Assembly (NCBI RefSeq): GCF_029223485.1
Contig: NZ_JARHTP010000003.1
Coordinates: 124,001 to 188,000, forward strand
Direction of reading: 5' to 3'
Origin: Streptomyces coacervatus
GTDB taxonomy: Bacteria > Actinomycetota > Actinomycetes > Streptomycetales > Streptomycetaceae
Length of the DNA: 64,000 nucleotides
Positions 49,468-58,625 of the stretch are shown piece after piece (within the stretch, counting starts at the first letter, position 1; each line of letters begins with the position of its first letter). The position numbers and the translations under genes are program-made. The notes under the pieces are model-generated. The model was not told the origin of the DNA. It ran no database searches and saw only the letters and a list, made by a program, of their open reading frames with translations.

Positions 49468-50036
49468 GGAGGCCCCGGCCGCCCAAGCCCCTCCTCGGGG
49501 CTGTCCCGTGGCGGCGTCAGCAGTGTGTTGAACACAGCGCGCAGCTTGTCCACTGTCTGCCGGGAGAACATGCCGACCAGTGCGGCCACGGAGGTCACGC
49601 CGTACGGGTTGATGTCGCTGGACGAGGCCATGCTGGTCGTCAGCCCACCGCGCAGGAAGCAGTACACGACGAGCGCCAGCGCCGCCCCCACGAACGGCTC
49701 CAGGACGTACATCGTGATCCAGCTGCGTCTCAGTTTCCGGTCGCCGACATACTCGTAGACCGAGCGGAGCACATGGATCAGCGCGCCGAGGCCCCCGGCG
49801 GACGCCACGACCAGGAAGAGCCGAGTGTCGCGCAGCAGCCCGGGCACCCAGAACAGGATCCGGATCCGGTCGGCGTGCGGCGCCCCGCCGTTCGCCACGG
49901 CGGACGGCGGCCAGGCCTGCACCAGCACGGTGCCGAGCGTGACGGTGAGGACCAGCAGCACGGCGATCAGGACGACGACATCACGCGGTGTCGCGAGAAC
50001 CGGGTCCCGCGGACGCGGCTCCCCCTGTGCCACCAC
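49434..50036 (-). CDS. Hypothetical membrane protein
   Basis: The 200-residue product has about four membrane helices (VVVLIAVLLVLTVTLGTVLV, LFLVVASAGGLGALIHVL, MYVLEPFVGAALALVVYCFL, then VTSVAALVGMF) and a Pro-rich C-terminus. It resembles unknown actinobacterial membrane proteins sometimes next to signalling or effector proteins. It starts seven bases after a winged-helix gene and its 3' end overlaps ctaA by 34 bases. Function unknown. Confidence 0.65.
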   Translation of the reverse strand: MVAQGEPRPRDPVLATPRDVVVLIAVLLVLTVTLGTVLVQAWPPSAVANGGAPHADRIRILFWVPGLLRDTRLFLVVASAGGLGALIHVLRSVYEYVGDRKLRRSWITMYVLEPFVGAALALVVYCFLRGGLTTSMASSSDINPYGVTSVAALVGMFSRQTVDKLRAVFNTLLTPPRDSPEEGLGRPGPPQTPTPTADPD

Positions 50037-50042
50037 GGTCCC

Positions 50043-50612
50043 CTAGTCCGCGACCGAACCCTGGGGCTCCATCAGACCGGCCTGTTCCAGGCAGGTGACA
50101 CCGCGTGGCGTGATGCTCCAGACGTTGTGCCGCCACTGCTTGCCCTTCCACGCCACGCCGGACGACAGAAGCTTGCGGCCGACCCGGCTGATTTCCGTGA
50201 TGTCCACTTGGAGCCGCTCGGCGAGCTGCTCGTTGCTCAAGCCGGGCTCGTGTGCGATCGCCGTCAGGAAGCGTGCGGCATGGCCGTGCGGGTCGAGGTT
50301 CAGCTGCAGGCCCGACGGCAGCCGGCGCAGTGCCCAGAACGTGATGTCGATCTGACCGAGCAGCCGGCCGCGCTGTCCGGCGGACTTGAGGTCGGAGTTC
50401 TCCTCCTGCGGTCCCAGATGCCCGTACAGCCGGCGCAGCCCGTCGTGGGCCGCGCGCAGGGCCGACTCGTCGGCGGCCAGGGACGCATCGTTGATGAGCA
50501 TGCCCAGGGAGCTGAAGCACCCCTCCGTCATCCCGGAGTCCATCTGCATCTCGTCGATCAGATTCCGTACCTCGGTCGCCCTGTCGTGCCGGCCGCTCTC
50601 CCACTCGTTCAT
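50043..50612 (-). CDS. Winged-helix domain hypothetical protein
   Basis: The 189-residue product has an N-terminal helical part (about 1-85) and a MarR-like winged helix at about 105-165 (LSNEQLAERLQVDITEISRV, GRKLLSSGVAWKGKQWRH). The N-terminal half includes GCFSSLGMLINDASLAADES, not recognised. The ATG at 50612 has GGGGGA at good distance. It forms a two-gene unit with the membrane protein and is divergent from the nitrilase-fold gene at 50850; it may regulate that gene. Confidence 0.65.
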   Translation of the reverse strand: MNEWESGRHDRATEVRNLIDEMQMDSGMTEGCFSSLGMLINDASLAADESALRAAHDGLRRLYGHLGPQEENSDLKSAGQRGRLLGQIDITFWALRRLPSGLQLNLDPHGHAARFLTAIAHEPGLSNEQLAERLQVDITEISRVGRKLLSSGVAWKGKQWRHNVWSITPRGVTCLEQAGLMEPQGSVAD

Positions 50613-50668
50613 GGCGTGTCCCCCGATCTCCACTCCTCGGCTGTTGGTTCCGTTCCACCATGCGCCGA

Positions 50669-50689
50669 TGTCAAGTGACTGTCAAGTGA
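50669..50689. promoter_or_regulatory. Tandem 11-bp direct repeat
   Basis: TGTCAAGTGA occurs twice, separated by a single C, so the period is 11 bases, about one helical turn. Read on the minus strand each copy contains TTGACA, a perfect -35 hexamer. It lies 57 bases ahead of the winged-helix gene and within the shared promoter region with the nitrilase-fold gene. Confidence 0.5.
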
Positions 50690-50849
50690 TGAGCGGATGA
50701 TTCTTTCCAAGGCTTCGAAAGATCGCCGCGGAATCCCGCAGGAGATCAACGAGTCTCATTTGTTACAACTCCGTCGACACATCCAATGCGCATATTCGGT
50801 GACCGCCGTTAACATCTGGTTACGCGCTCACGCATCGGGGGGATGAACC

Positions 50850-52397
50850 ATGAACGAAGAAATGCCGCGCGCCGCCGTACATTCGATCAACGGGGTTGAA
50901 TTAACAGCCGATCCGGCCGACCTCTTCGTGATTCTTTACGATCTGCTTCCGGAAGAGCGCTTCCGTGCCGACGAAGCGATCGATTGGTTGCAGGATTTGA
51001 CCGTTCGGGAAAAAGCCGATCACATCTGCAGGCAGGTCCTGCAGACCGGCCGCGTCACCGAGAAGCTGGCGGGCGACATCGTCCGCGAGGTCGACAACCA
51101 CGGCCACCTGGGCATGTTCACCGCCCTGGTCGGCCTGGACCGGGCCCTGGCCGCGGCCAACCCGTTCAACACACGCTTCAACGACCCGACCATGGACTGG
51201 CTCAGGGTCCGCTACATCCGCCACAACCGCCTCAACACCCCCCGCAGGACGACGGGGCTGCTCCTGCCGCGCTGCGCACGGCCGGGAAAGGTGATGGCGG
51301 AGTGGGAGAACAAGACGGATTTCTTCAACGTCCACCGAGTCACTCCGGACGACTGCCGACGAATCCGGCTCAGCCGGATACCCGCCCTGAACGATCCGGG
51401 ATTCAAGGGCGAGGAATCGATTTCCATCGGTGCCGTTCCCATCGTGGAAAGGTATACCGATCTGAAGTTCGAATGGGAGAGGAAAGGTCCAGGCCGACGA
51501 TATCGGATCACGCCCTCGGAGGATCTCGGTGTCCGCATCGGCTCGGCGGTCCGTAATCTCTGGCAATCGGGCGCCGAGATCGGCGTGCTGCCCGAGAGCA
51601 CGGTGTCCACTCCGCTGCTCAAGAACTGGAAGAACGCACTCAGGGAGCTGCCACAGGACAGCGGCCTGCGGTGGCTTCTGGTGGGCACCGGACCGCTCAC
51701 CGACACCAACCCGCCCCCGAACCGGGCAGTCCTGATCGACTGCCGTACCCGCGAGGTGATCCTGCGGCAGGACAAGATGGCGGGCTTCACCGTCACCACC
51801 GATCTGGCCGACCAGTGGCGGCTGCCCGGGGGACCGCACCAGGGACTCGCCCGCGAGGACATCAACCGGGGCACGGAAATCACCGTGCTGGAGAGCTCGC
51901 TGGGACGCCTGGCCGTCTTCATCTGCGAGGACATCAAGCAGTCGGTCCGCTGGGCGGCCCAGCTCCAGGCCCTGGGCGTCTCCCACATCTTCGTGCCGCT
52001 CTTCGCCGCCCCCATCCTGCGGGCGCGGCCCCAGTGGGAGCGTCAGGCGGCACAGCGGTGCATCGAGGAGCTCGGCGCCTGGGTCGTCCTGTCCAACAGC
52101 CTCGCTGTCGGCGCCGAGATGAAGACACCGGACTACGTCGAACCGGGGGACGGCTTCAACTGCGTCGTGGTGGGACCGCGCACCCACAAGGCGACCACGT
52201 ACGCCGACTACGACACCCAGTTCTGCCGCGCCGACAGCGCCGTGGACGTGTCCCGCGTGCACTACCGGAACGACACACCGCAGACCGCCGAGGACGGCAT
52301 GCCCCTGCCCCTGCCCACCCTGCAGCCGGGCTGGTCGGAGGTGGAGCCTGCCTATGCGGACGTGGACGACGAGCCGGACTGGGGCGAGGCCGGATAG
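50850..52397 (+). CDS. Nitrilase-fold hydrolase with large N-terminal helical domain
   Basis: The 515-residue product has a carbon-nitrogen hydrolase domain (about 190-460) with the expected triad Glu249 (GVLPEST), Lys309 (RQDKMAGF) and Cys359 (VFICEDIKQ). The first 180 residues are helical and not part of the nitrilase fold (LFVILYDLLPEERFRADEAI). The fusion partner may sense or recruit. Leu18 is encoded by TTA (50901-50903), the rare codon read by the bldA tRNA, so translation should depend on development. GGGGGGA precedes the ATG. Upstream DNA is noticeably A/T-rich. Substrate unknown. Confidence 0.7.
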   Translation: MNEEMPRAAVHSINGVELTADPADLFVILYDLLPEERFRADEAIDWLQDLTVREKADHICRQVLQTGRVTEKLAGDIVREVDNHGHLGMFTALVGLDRALAAANPFNTRFNDPTMDWLRVRYIRHNRLNTPRRTTGLLLPRCARPGKVMAEWENKTDFFNVHRVTPDDCRRIRLSRIPALNDPGFKGEESISIGAVPIVERYTDLKFEWERKGPGRRYRITPSEDLGVRIGSAVRNLWQSGAEIGVLPESTVSTPLLKNWKNALRELPQDSGLRWLLVGTGPLTDTNPPPNRAVLIDCRTREVILRQDKMAGFTVTTDLADQWRLPGGPHQGLAREDINRGTEITVLESSLGRLAVFICEDIKQSVRWAAQLQALGVSHIFVPLFAAPILRARPQWERQAAQRCIEELGAWVVLSNSLAVGAEMKTPDYVEPGDGFNCVVVGPRTHKATTYADYDTQFCRADSAVDVSRVHYRNDTPQTAEDGMPLPLPTLQPGWSEVEPAYADVDDEPDWGEAG

Positions 52398-52417
52398 CCG
52401 CCCCGAGATGGTGCGGC

Positions 52418-53524
52418 TCACTCCAGCCCGTACACCCTCCGCGCATTCCCCGCCGCCACCATCCCCGCCACCCGCTGCGCATCCCCCAGCGACCACGCCC
52501 CCTCGGCCACCCAGCCGCCCAGCACCCGCCCCAGGGCCTCCCGGAACAGCCGCGCCCCCACGACATGCAGTTCGGGCAGCCCGTGGGCGCCGGTGGAGAA
52601 GAGGATCTTGCCGAAGGGGGCCAGTTCCAGGAGTTCGGCCAGGACGGTTGCGGCGCGGGCGCCGGTGCGGACCAGGGCTGCGCCCGAGTCGGCGTAGACG
52701 TGCGGGAAGACGGCGGCCAGGTGCGCGGCGTGGCGGTGGTACGGGTAGCCGTGCAGCAGGACCAGATCGGTACCCAGCCCCGCCGTCGCACGGACGAAGT
52801 CGGTGAGCAGCACCGGGTCCGTGCGGTCGATGCGCTGGCCCGGTTCGCCGAGGCCCGCGTGCAGCTGGAGCGGCAGGCCGGAGGCGACCGCGATCCACAG
52901 CAGGTGGCGCAGGAGGACGGGGTCGGTCAGTTCGCCGCCCACCCGGCGCCCGGCCAGCCACCGCCCGGCCGCGCCCCGCACCTCCCCGGGCCCCGGCGGC
53001 TCGGGCGCGAGCGCCAGGCCGTGCCGTACGCCCGCGACCGACGTGAAGGCCACCGCGCCCGCGGCCGCCCCGTGCACCGACTCGGCGAGGTTGGCGAGGA
53101 AGGACTCGACGGTGCCGGAGGTGTCGGCGACCTGTTCGGCCAGTAACTCCAGGCGGACGATCTCACGGGCCTCCGCGGCCCCGGCGGACGCCAGCTCGGC
53201 GGGGCCGGTCAGATCGCCGGGCAGCCCCGTGTCGACCAGATACGTCGTGATGCCGCTGCCGCGCAGCAGTCTGCGGCCCGACTCCAGTACGCCGAGTTCA
53301 CGACGCCGGGCGAGATAGCGGGCGGGCGGACAGTGCGGTTCCAGGCCGAGCAGCGGGGGACACCAGCGGCGTACGGCGAAACCGGTCTGGGTGTCGAAGA
53401 GGGTCGTGCCGGGTGCGGGCGGGCCCTCGGTGCGCGACAGCTGGGCCTCGAAGGTGCCGAGACCCAGCTCCGTCCTCAGTACGCCGTGGCAGTACTGGTC
53501 CACGAGGGACGGCGTTTCGATCAT
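52418..53524 (-). CDS. Amidohydrolase-family protein
   Basis: The 368-residue product is a TIM-barrel metal hydrolase of the amidohydrolase type related to FluG-like N-terminal domains. Metal-site regions include VDQYCHGVL at the start, LQLHAGLGEPG, LLHGYPYHRHA and FSTGAHGLPEL. The first motif has Gln-Tyr-Cys-His in place of the usual His-x-His, so metal binding may differ. Actinomycete relatives are annotated broadly; the substrate is unknown. It is convergent with the nitrilase-fold gene. Confidence 0.75.
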   Translation of the reverse strand: MIETPSLVDQYCHGVLRTELGLGTFEAQLSRTEGPPAPGTTLFDTQTGFAVRRWCPPLLGLEPHCPPARYLARRRELGVLESGRRLLRGSGITTYLVDTGLPGDLTGPAELASAGAAEAREIVRLELLAEQVADTSGTVESFLANLAESVHGAAAGAVAFTSVAGVRHGLALAPEPPGPGEVRGAAGRWLAGRRVGGELTDPVLLRHLLWIAVASGLPLQLHAGLGEPGQRIDRTDPVLLTDFVRATAGLGTDLVLLHGYPYHRHAAHLAAVFPHVYADSGAALVRTGARAATVLAELLELAPFGKILFSTGAHGLPELHVVGARLFREALGRVLGGWVAEGAWSLGDAQRVAGMVAAGNARRVYGLE

Positions 53525-53584
53525 CCGGACTCCCCGTGTGCTGGCCCCTGCGCTTGTCGCAGGGCCTAACGGGTGAACCGGGCA

Positions 53585-53917
53585 CTAGGTGTTGCTAGGA
53601 CCGCCCACCTGGATGCCCGCCATGCGCGTCCACTCGTAGCGGCCCGTCTTGACCTTGGCCGCGAACTCGCCGTCGAAGTCCTCGTGGACGGTGATGCCGG
53701 CCTTCTCCACCGCCTTCTCGGCCAGCTCGTACGAGGGCGCCACCAGGTCGCCCCAGCCGCCGTCCTCACCGACGAGGACGATGCGCGCGCCGCGCTCGCC
53801 GATGTAGGCCACCTGGCCCTCGGCCCCGCCGTGCGCCTTGGAGAAGGCGCTGATCTGCTTGGCGAGCTTCGCCACCTTGCGCTCGGCCTTGGGGTCAACC
53901 TGCTGCGTGTCTGCCAT
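53585..53917 (-). CDS. Small conserved hypothetical protein
   Basis: The 110-residue product (MADTQQVDPKAERKVAKLAK start) is charged, soluble and unrecognised. A later part reads QVAYIGERGARIVLVGEDGG, a short beta-rich stretch. In Streptomyces such a gene stands next to ctaB, which matches its position here. It has its own upstream terminator separating it from ctaB. Confidence 0.65.
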   Translation of the reverse strand: MADTQQVDPKAERKVAKLAKQISAFSKAHGGAEGQVAYIGERGARIVLVGEDGGWGDLVAPSYELAEKAVEKAGITVHEDFDGEFAAKVKTGRYEWTRMAGIQVGGPSNT

Positions 53918-53954
53918 GGCCAGGATGCTACCGACGGGTAGCTCGAACGGCGAC

Positions 53955-53990
53955 GGGCGGGGTGCGTGGCCTTGACCACGCACCCCGCCC
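53955..53990. terminator. 15-bp perfect hairpin downstream of ctaB
   Basis: GGGCGGGGTGCGTGG (53955-53969) and CCACGCACCCCGCCC (53976-53990) are exact complements around CCTTGA. It lies 33 bases beyond the ctaB stop on the minus strand. Confidence 0.8.
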
Positions 53991-54023
53991 GAAACGACGT
54001 ACAAAAAAGACAGAGAAGAAGGA

Positions 54024-54971
54024 CTACCGCAGGAACGGGTCCACCGCGACCGCGACGAAGAGGAGCGACACATAGGTGATGGACCAGTGGAACAGCCGCA
54101 TCTCCTTCAGCTTCCCGCCCGTCACCTCCGCCTTGGCGCGGTTCTGCAGCCCGTGCGCCTCCCACAGCCAGAAGCCGCCGGCCAGCAGCGCCACGAGCGT
54201 GTAGAACCAGCCCGTGTAGCCGAGAGGGGTGAGCAGGAGCGAGACCGCGACCATCACCCAGCTGTAGATCACGATCTGCTTGGCGACCACCTTGTTGGAG
54301 GCGACCACCGGCAGCATCGGCACGCCCACGCGCGCGTAGTCGTCCTTGACCTTCATGGACAGCGGCCAGTAGTGCGGCGGCGTCCAGAAGAACATGACGA
54401 GGAAGAGGATGACCGGCGCCCACGACATGGAGTCGGTGACGGACGACCAGCCGATGAGGACCGGGAGGCAGCCGGCGATGCCGCCCCACACGATGTTCTG
54501 CGAGGTACGGCGCTTGAGGATCATCGTGTAGACGACGACGTAGAAGAGGAGCGCTCCGAGGCTCAGCCAGGCGGACAGCCAGTTGACGGTGAGACCGAAC
54601 AGGAGCGTCGAGACGACCGCGAGGGTGATGCCGAAGGCGAGGCACTCGCGCGGGCTGACCATGCCGGTGACCAGCGGGCGCTGCGAGGTGCGGTCCATCA
54701 GGGCGTCGATGTCGCGGTCGATGTACATGTTGAGCGCGTTCGCGCCGCCCGCGGAGAGGTAGCCGCCGATACAGGTGAGCAGGACCAGCTTCAGGTCCGG
54801 CACGCCCTGCTGGGCGAGGAACATCACCGGAACAGTGGTGATGAGCAAGAGCTCGATGATCCGCGGCTTGGTCAGCGCCACGAACGCCTTGACACGGGCC
54901 CCGAACGGCCGGTGACGCGGGCTCTCGCTCGCACCGAGTACCCCCGCTGGACGGGATTCGACGGCCGTCAC
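54024..54971 (-). CDS. ctaB: Protoheme IX farnesyltransferase (heme O synthase)
   Basis: The 315-residue membrane enzyme adds a farnesyl group to protoheme to make heme O, the substrate of CtaA. The prenyl-diphosphate-binding motif is [15 protein letters not shown], with the second site [12 protein letters not shown]. Seven to nine membrane helices follow the family pattern. The GTG at 54971 is preceded by AGGGG; longer in-frame versions reach into unrelated DNA. It is divergent from tkt. Confidence 0.9.
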   Translation of the reverse strand: MTAVESRPAGVLGASESPRHRPFGARVKAFVALTKPRIIELLLITTVPVMFLAQQGVPDLKLVLLTCIGGYLSAGGANALNMYIDRDIDALMDRTSQRPLVTGMVSPRECLAFGITLAVVSTLLFGLTVNWLSAWLSLGALLFYVVVYTMILKRRTSQNIVWGGIAGCLPVLIGWSSVTDSMSWAPVILFLVMFFWTPPHYWPLSMKVKDDYARVGVPMLPVVASNKVVAKQIVIYSWVMVAVSLLLTPLGYTGWFYTLVALLAGGFWLWEAHGLQNRAKAEVTGGKLKEMRLFHWSITYVSLLFVAVAVDPFLR

Positions 54972-55381
54972 GCACACCCCTACAGAGACATCCCAGCAAG
55001 CCCCACCCTGTGAAGTCCCGGTAAAGGCTCGCGCGTACCACGCCACTTTAGACGTTGCCCATACCCCGATCTTCGCGGGGGTGGGGTCGTGTTGGGAGGG
55101 GCCCTCGACCAGCCGCGGGACCAGCCCCGCAGGGGCGCGCTCATCGGTCGCACGGAAGCTCGATTGAGTACTCGGATGAGCCCCTGCGTATTCAGTTGCC
55201 GAATGCGATCTGCCCAGTCGGGAGGCGGATCCCCCGCGGGCCCGGCAGTCTGGAATGACTCGAAAAAATGCACGTTCTCACGGGGGTAGGCTCGACAACG
55301 GCCGGTGGGCGTCCAGTGCGCCGGCATTCGACATGCGTGACATTTCGACATGCGTGATGTGGAGAGGAGCCCTGACTCAGG
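54972..55381. other. Divergent ctaB-tkt intergenic region
   Basis: The 410 bases hold the promoters of ctaB and tkt. The stretch near 55140-55290 is relatively A/T-rich. A minus-strand frame there gives an ordinary-looking peptide starting GTG ([13 protein letters not shown]), but it lacks a good ribosome site and runs into ctaB, so I do not call it. Direct repeats occur at 55327-55357, just ahead of the tkt ribosome site GGAGAGGAG. Confidence 0.5.
55327..55357. promoter_or_regulatory. 14-bp direct repeat upstream of tkt
   Basis: TTCGACATGCGTGA occurs at 55327-55340 and again at 55344-55357, 17 bases apart, between the probable promoter and the ribosome site of tkt. It may bind a regulator or mark the 5' leader. 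Confidence 0.45.
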
Positions 55382-57469
55382 GTGAGCACCAAGCCGACCA
55401 CCACAGACCTCGAGTGGACCGAGTTGGACCAGCGGGCCGTCGACACCGCCCGCGTCCTGGCCGCCGACGCCGTACAGAAGGTCGGCAACGGCCATCCGGG
55501 TACGGCGATGAGCCTGGCGCCCGCCGCCTACACCCTCTTCCAGAAGGTGATGCGGCACGACCCGGCCGACCCGGAGTGGGTCGCCCGCGACCGCTTCGTG
55601 CTGTCCGCCGGCCACTCGTCCCTGACCCTCTACACACAGCTCTACCTGGCCGGTTTCGGCCTGGAGCTGGATGACCTGAAGGCCTTTAGGACATGGGGTT
55701 CGAAGACCCCGGGTCACCCTGAGTACGGCCACACCAAGGGCGTCGAGACGACCACCGGCCCGCTCGGCCAGGGTGTCGCCAACGCGGTGGGCATGGCGAT
55801 GGCCGCCCGCTACGAGCGCGGCCTGTTCGACCCGGACGCGGCGCAGGGCGAGTCCCCCTTCGACCACTTCATCTACGCCATCGCCGGTGACGGCTGCCTC
55901 CAGGAGGGCATCTCCGCCGAGGCGTCCTCACTCGCCGGCCACCAGCAGCTCGGCAATCTGATCCTGCTGTGGGACGACAACCACATCTCGATCGAGGGCG
56001 ACACCGAGACGGCCGTCTCCGAGGACACCGTCAAGCGGTACGAGGCCTACGGCTGGCATGTGCAGCGCATCGCCCCGAAGCCGGACGGCGACCTCGACCC
56101 GCACGCGATCTACAACGCGATCGAGGCCGCGAAGCAGGTGACGGACAAGCCGTCCTTCATCGCGATGCGTTCGATCATCGCCTGGCCCGCCCCGAACGCC
56201 CAGAACACCGAGGCCGCCCACGGCTCGGCGCTCGGCGACGACGAGGTGGCGGCCACCAAGCGGGTCCTCGGCTTCGACCCGGAGCAGTCCTTCGAGGTCT
56301 CCGACGACGTCATCAAGCACACCCGGCAGGCGCTGGAGCGGGGCCGCGAGGCGAAGGCCGACTGGGAGAAGTCGTTCCAGCTGTGGCGGCAGAACAACCC
56401 CGAGCGCGCCGCCGACTTCGACCGGATCAACGCCGGTGAGCTGCCCGCGGGTTGGGAGGAGAAGCTCCCGGTCTTCGAGCCCGGCAAGGGCGTCGCCACG
56501 CGTGCGGCCTCCGGCAAGGTGCTGCAGGCGCTGGGTGCCGTGATCCCCGAGCTGTGGGGCGGCTCCGCCGACCTGGCCGGCTCGAACAACACGACCATTG
56601 ACAAGAACAGTTCCTTCCTGCCGGCGGACAACCCGCTGCCGGAGGCGAACCCGTACGGCCGCACGATCCACTACGGCATCCGCGAGCACTCCATGGCCGC
56701 GGAGATGAACGGCATCACGCTGCACGGCAACACCCGTGTCTACGGCGGTACGTTCCTGGTCTTCTCCGACTACATGCGCAACGCCGTTCGGCTGTCGGCG
56801 CTGATGCACCTGCCGGTGACCTACGTGTGGACGCACGACTCCATCGGTCTCGGCGAGGACGGCCCGACGCACCAGCCGATCGAGCACCTCGCGTCGCTGC
56901 GCGCCATCCCCGGACTCAATGTCGTACGTCCGGCCGACGCCAACGAGACCGCGATCGCCTGGCGCGAGATCCTCAGGCGCTACACGAAGGTCTTCGGCAA
57001 GGGCGCCCCGCACGGCCTGGCGCTGACCCGTCAGGGCGTGCCGGCGTACGAGCCCAACGACGATGCCGCCAAGGGCGGTTACGTCCTGTTCGAGGCCGAA
57101 GGCGGAGACGCTCAGGTCATCCTCATCGCCACCGGTTCCGAGGTGCACGTCGCCGTCGAGGCGCGCGAGCAGCTGCAGGCCGACGGGGTACCGACGCGCG
57201 TTGTGTCCATGCCGTCCGTGGAGTGGTTCGAGGAGCAGGACCAGGGGTACCGGGACAGCGTTCTGCCGCCGAACGTGAAGGCGCGGGTCGCGGTCGAGGC
57301 CGGTATCGGTCTTACCTGGCACAAGTACGTCGGGGACGCCGGTCGCATCGTTTCCCTGGAGCACTTCGGTGCTTCCGCCGACGGCAAGGTCCTCTTCCGC
57401 GAGTTCGGCTTCACTGCCGAGAACGTGGCCGCCAAGGCGCGGGAATCCATCGCCGCCGCCCAGCGCTGA
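55382..57469 (+). CDS. tkt: Transketolase
   Basis: The 695-residue thiamine-diphosphate enzyme moves two-carbon units in the pentose phosphate pathway. Motifs: GNGHPGTAMSLAPAAY, AGHSSLTLYTQLYLAG, the ThDP-magnesium motif GDGCLQEGISAEASSLAGHQ, and FSDYMRNAVRLSALMHLP with HDSIGLGEDGPTHQP in the pyrimidine domain. GTG start with GGAGAGGAG upstream. It leads the tal-zwf-opcA-pgl cluster, with a 33-base gap to tal. Confidence 0.93.
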   Translation: MSTKPTTTDLEWTELDQRAVDTARVLAADAVQKVGNGHPGTAMSLAPAAYTLFQKVMRHDPADPEWVARDRFVLSAGHSSLTLYTQLYLAGFGLELDDLKAFRTWGSKTPGHPEYGHTKGVETTTGPLGQGVANAVGMAMAARYERGLFDPDAAQGESPFDHFIYAIAGDGCLQEGISAEASSLAGHQQLGNLILLWDDNHISIEGDTETAVSEDTVKRYEAYGWHVQRIAPKPDGDLDPHAIYNAIEAAKQVTDKPSFIAMRSIIAWPAPNAQNTEAAHGSALGDDEVAATKRVLGFDPEQSFEVSDDVIKHTRQALERGREAKADWEKSFQLWRQNNPERAADFDRINAGELPAGWEEKLPVFEPGKGVATRAASGKVLQALGAVIPELWGGSADLAGSNNTTIDKNSSFLPADNPLPEANPYGRTIHYGIREHSMAAEMNGITLHGNTRVYGGTFLVFSDYMRNAVRLSALMHLPVTYVWTHDSIGLGEDGPTHQPIEHLASLRAIPGLNVVRPADANETAIAWREILRRYTKVFGKGAPHGLALTRQGVPAYEPNDDAAKGGYVLFEAEGGDAQVILIATGSEVHVAVEAREQLQADGVPTRVVSMPSVEWFEEQDQGYRDSVLPPNVKARVAVEAGIGLTWHKYVGDAGRIVSLEHFGASADGKVLFREFGFTAENVAAKARESIAAAQR

Positions 57470-57502
57470 CGCTCACATACGACACGTAGGAGATGTAATT
57501 CC

Positions 57503-58621
57503 ATGACAGACGCACTCAAGCGCCTCTCCGAAGAAGGCGTCGCGATCTGGCTGGACGACCTGTCGCGCAAGCGGATCACGTCCGGCAACCTCGCCGAGCT
57601 GATCGACCAGCAGCACGTCGTGGGCGTCACCACCAACCCGACGATCTTCCAGAAGGCGATCAGCGGCGGCGACGGCTACGAGCAGCAGCTCACCGACCTC
57701 GCCGCCCGCAAGGTCACCGTGGACGAGGCCGTCCGCATGATCACGACGGCGGACGTCCGCGACGCCGCCGACATCCTGCGCACCGTCTTCGACGCCACCG
57801 ACGGCCAGGACGGCCGTGTGTCGATCGAGGTCGACCCGCGGCTCGCCCACAACACCAAGGCGACGGTCGCCGAGGCCAAGCAGCTGGCCTGGCTGGTCGA
57901 CCGCCCCAACACGCTCATCAAGATCCCGGCCACCAAGGCGGGTCTGCCGGCGATCACCGAGGTCATCGGCCTCGGTATCAGCGTCAACGTCACGCTGATC
58001 TTCTCGCTGGAGCGCTACCGCGAGGTCATGGACGCCTACCTCTCCGGCCTGGAGAAGGCCAAGGAGCGCGGCCTCGACCTGTCGCTGATCCGTTCGGTCG
58101 CGTCCTTCTTCGTGTCCCGTGTGGACACCGAGATCGACCAGCGGCTCGACGCGCTCGGCACCGACGAGGCGAAGGCGCTGCGCGGCAAGGCCGCCGTCGC
58201 CAACGCGCGTCTCGCCTACCAGGCGTACGAGGAGGTCTTCTCGTCCGCTCGCTGGAGCAAGCTGGAGAACGCGGGCGCCCGCAAGCAGCGTCCGCTGTGG
58301 GCCTCGACCGGCGTGAAGGACCCGGCGTACAAGCCGACCCTCTACGTCGACGACCTGGTGGCGCCGAACACGGTGAACACCATGCCGGAGGCCACCCTGC
58401 AGGCCACCGAGGAGCACGGTTCGATCACCGGCAACACCGTCGCCGGCACGTACGAGCAGGCCCGCGCGGACATCGACGCCGTCGAGAAGCTCGGGATCTC
58501 GTACGACGACGTGGTCCAGGTTCTGGAGGACGAGGGCGTCGAGAAGTTCGAGGCGTCCTGGAACGACCTGCTCAAGTCGACCGAGGCGGAGCTGGAGCGC
58601 CTCGCCCCCTCGGAGGGCTGA
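57503..58621 (+). CDS. tal: Transaldolase
   Basis: The 372-residue actinobacterial-type transaldolase transfers dihydroxyacetone units. The N-terminal [16 protein letters not shown] and the Schiff-base lysine in [15 protein letters not shown] are present. It is longer than the E. coli enzyme, as usual for this group. AGGAG lies ahead of the ATG; the end of the gene contains the ribosome site GGAGGG for zwf. Confidence 0.93.
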   Translation: MTDALKRLSEEGVAIWLDDLSRKRITSGNLAELIDQQHVVGVTTNPTIFQKAISGGDGYEQQLTDLAARKVTVDEAVRMITTADVRDAADILRTVFDATDGQDGRVSIEVDPRLAHNTKATVAEAKQLAWLVDRPNTLIKIPATKAGLPAITEVIGLGISVNVTLIFSLERYREVMDAYLSGLEKAKERGLDLSLIRSVASFFVSRVDTEIDQRLDALGTDEAKALRGKAAVANARLAYQAYEEVFSSARWSKLENAGARKQRPLWASTGVKDPAYKPTLYVDDLVAPNTVNTMPEATLQATEEHGSITGNTVAGTYEQARADIDAVEKLGISYDDVVQVLEDEGVEKFEASWNDLLKSTEAELERLAPSEG

Positions 58622-58625
58622 TCCC

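Noticed and set aside
54980..55300. Minus-strand peptide with ordinary composition near the ctaB-tkt gap
   Set aside because: Part of it ([13 protein letters not shown] region) looks protein-like, but it has no proper ribosome site, mixed third-base use and overlaps the ctaB start; conservation would be needed to revive it.
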